Assembly (NCBI GenBank): GCA_003646525.1
Contig: QMKU01000065.1
Location: 1 to 7,058 of the forward strand
DNA: 7,058 nucleotides
DNA from: Campylobacterota bacterium
Lineage (GTDB): Bacteria > Campylobacterota > Campylobacteria > Campylobacterales > Sulfurovaceae
Direction: 5' to 3'
In this document: in pieces, positions 5,740 through 7,058 of the stretch
Numbering within the stretch: position 1 is the first letter of the stretch
Layout of the letters: each line of letters begins with the position of its first letter
Program-made: the position numbers and the translations under genes
The notes under the pieces: model-generated
The model's database searches: none
The model's input: the letters and a program-made list of their open reading frames with translations, nothing else
Told to the model about the DNA's origin: nothing

Positions 5740-7058
5740 AAGTCAGCTTCTCTTCTGAAAGTCCCACCCTCACACTACCTCCCTTGCGCAAAGCACCAAA
5801 AAGAATCTCATCCGTCAAAGGCTCCTTGACCTTCTCATCAATCACGCGCACAATATGTCTGGCACCATAGCGCTCATCATATCCCTCTTTTGCCAAATAG
5901 ACTTTTGCGACTTTGCTGACCTTGATCTGGATATTTTTATCAGCCATCTGGAGATTGAGCTTGTCAAGTTCTCGATCGACTATCGTCGTCAACACTTCGA
6001 TCGAGAGTGCATTGAACTCTACTGTCGCGCTCAAACGGTTTCTAAATTCTGGCGCAAAAAAATCTTTAAGTGCATTCTCCGTCTTGCTAGAGTTGTCTTT
6101 GTTGAAACCCATGACATTTGCCTCTTTGGTTCCGATATTGGAAGTCATGATCAAAATCACATTTTTAAAATCACTCACCACGCCATTGTTGTCTGTGAGC
6201 TTTGCTCCATCCATCACTTGCAGGAGAATATTCATAATATCCTCATGTGCCTTTTCTATTTCATCAAGTAGCAGTACCGTGTGTGGATGCTTCTTGATCA
6301 TCTCAGTGAGCAATCCTCCCTGCTCGAAACCCACATACCCAGGAGGTGCCCCGATCAATCTACTGATCGAATGCTTCTCCATGTATTCACTCATATCAAG
6401 TCGCTCGAAATGTACCTGCATCGTATCAGCAAGCTCTATTGCTAGAGCTGTTTTTCCTACACCCGTCGGTCCCACAAAGAGGAAGCTCCCTATCGGGCTA
6501 TTGGGCTTGTTGAGTCCAGCATACGATCGCTTGATAGCTTGTGCCAAAGCTTCGATCGCAGGCTCTTGTCCGATGATCTTCTTTTCCAAATCTTTTTTCA
6601 GTGTTTTGAGTTTTTTTGTATCATCTGTACTGATCACTGTCGAGGGGAGTTTTAGCATTTTAGAAACACTCTCTTCTATATCTTTGGGAACAATAGTAAC
6701 ATTTTCTTTGCCTTGTAGCATAAAATGAGCACCAACCTCATCGATAATATCCATGGCTTTATCTGGGAGGAAGCGATCATGTAGATATTTGACCGAGAGA
6801 TCAACTGCACTTTTTAGTGATGCATCGCTGAAAGTGATGGAGTGATACTCTTCATACTTATGCTTGATCCCATGCAAGATCAACATCGTATCTTCGACAC
6901 TTGGCTCTTCTACATCGATCTTGGCAAAACGACGAGAGAGCGCCTTGTCTTTATCGAAGAAATTTCGATACTCAGCATAGGTTGTCGCGCCGATACACTT
7001 GATATCTCCTCTCGCTAGTGCTGGCTTGAGGATATTGGCAGCGTCCATACTTCCACCA
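5720..7058 (-). CDS. clpA: ATP-dependent Clp protease ATP-binding subunit ClpA (5' end beyond window)
   Basis: ClpA is a double-ring AAA+ unfoldase that threads substrates into ClpP; with the adaptor ClpS it degrades N-degron proteins. About 446 C-terminal codons are visible, and the frame stays open through 7058 (GGS before the Met at 7048), so that ATG is internal. Counting from that Met: D1 sensor-1 region GATTYAEY (20-27) and Arg finger RRF (39-41); D2 Walker A GPTGVGKT (193-200), pore loop GYVG (237-240), Walker B VLLLDEIE (258-265), sensor-1 MTSNIG (301-306), Arg-finger region FRNRLS (335-340) and sensor-2 GAR (395-397). The short linker between D1 and D2, with no long coiled coil, marks ClpA rather than ClpB or ClpC. 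MGF at 313-315 occupies the ClpP-docking IGF/IGL loop position. The N-terminal ClpS-binding domain and D1 Walker motifs lie outside. The 3' end touches or overlaps aat, supporting co-expression. Confidence 0.95.
   Translation of the reverse strand, partial: GGSMDAANILKPALARGDIKCIGATTYAEYRNFFDKDKALSRRFAKIDVEEPSVEDTMLILHGIKHKYEEYHSITFSDASLKSAVDLSVKYLHDRFLPDKAMDIIDEVGAHFMLQGKENVTIVPKDIEESVSKMLKLPSTVISTDDTKKLKTLKKDLEKKIIGQEPAIEALAQAIKRSYAGLNKPNSPIGSFLFVGPTGVGKTALAIELADTMQVHFERLDMSEYMEKHSISRLIGAPPGYVGFEQGGLLTEMIKKHPHTVLLLDEIEKAHEDIMNILLQVMDGAKLTDNNGVVSDFKNVILIMTSNIGTKEANVMGFNKDNSSKTENALKDFFAPEFRNRLSATVEFNALSIEVLTTIVDRELDKLNLQMADKNIQIKVSKVAKVYLAKEGYDERYGARHIVRVIDEKVKEPLTDEILFGALRKGGSVRVGLSEEKLTFAFESK

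Noticed and set aside
5855..6271. Plus-strand open frame of 138 codons rich in Cys, Ile and His
   Set aside because: Also antisense to clpA and in a different frame from the longer antisense frame; no domain and no dedicated ribosome binding site or promoter evident.
5913..6728. Long open frame (271 codons) on the plus strand
   Set aside because: It lies wholly antisense to clpA, whose AAA+ motifs are intact. The translation is Ser/Ile/Leu-rich with no recognisable domain, as expected from reading antisense to a conserved gene.

Overview
The window is a dense block of housekeeping genes, all on the minus strand. Transcription order, from the right edge to the left edge, is clpA (5' end cut off), aat, pilT, rplY (ctc), pth, an LptF/LptG-type permease, lysA, pheA (3' part cut off). 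No gap between genes exceeds 100 bases. I see no RNA gene, mobile element, CRISPR array, long repeat or broken gene.

The likely source is a bacterium of the Campylobacterota (Epsilonproteobacteria). From memory, the order rplY-pth-integral membrane protein-lysA-(HAD)-pheA matches Campylobacter jejuni Cj0311-Cj0316, and clpA-aat matches the C. jejuni clpS-clpA-aat cluster. The base composition is moderate and AT-leaning. The presence of a type IV pilus ATPase suggests an environmental, Sulfurimonas- or Sulfurovum-like lineage rather than Campylobacter or Helicobacter. That assignment is inference; no search was run.

Right part (about 4911-7058): clpA and aat are coupled and together form most of the bacterial N-degron route. 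Aat tags proteins with Leu or Phe, and ClpA (with ClpP, and ClpS not seen here) unfolds them. aat has no ATG or GTG start available and must use TTG or a rarer codon, overlapping or abutting the clpA stop. A 76-base gap then leads to pilT, a PilT/PilU-type retraction ATPase with an acidic tail and a degenerate AIRNLIRE motif.

Centre and left (about 1-3758): a strong consensus sigma70 promoter (TTGAAA, 17-base spacer, TATAAT) lies in the pilT-rplY gap and should start an operon. In that operon rplY and pth are joined as TAG|ATG with no spacer, and pth and the permease gene overlap as ATGA. After a 73-base gap that carries a perfect 11-5-11 AT-rich palindrome come lysA and then pheA, whose ribosome binding site lies in the 20-base gap after lysA. 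The genes cover ribosome/tRNA function (L25, Pth), LPS export, lysine/diaminopimelate metabolism and phenylalanine synthesis.

I found no convincing undescribed system. The points worth a second look are the lysA palindrome, the aat start, the unusual PilT C-terminus and a small hairpin in the rplY leader.
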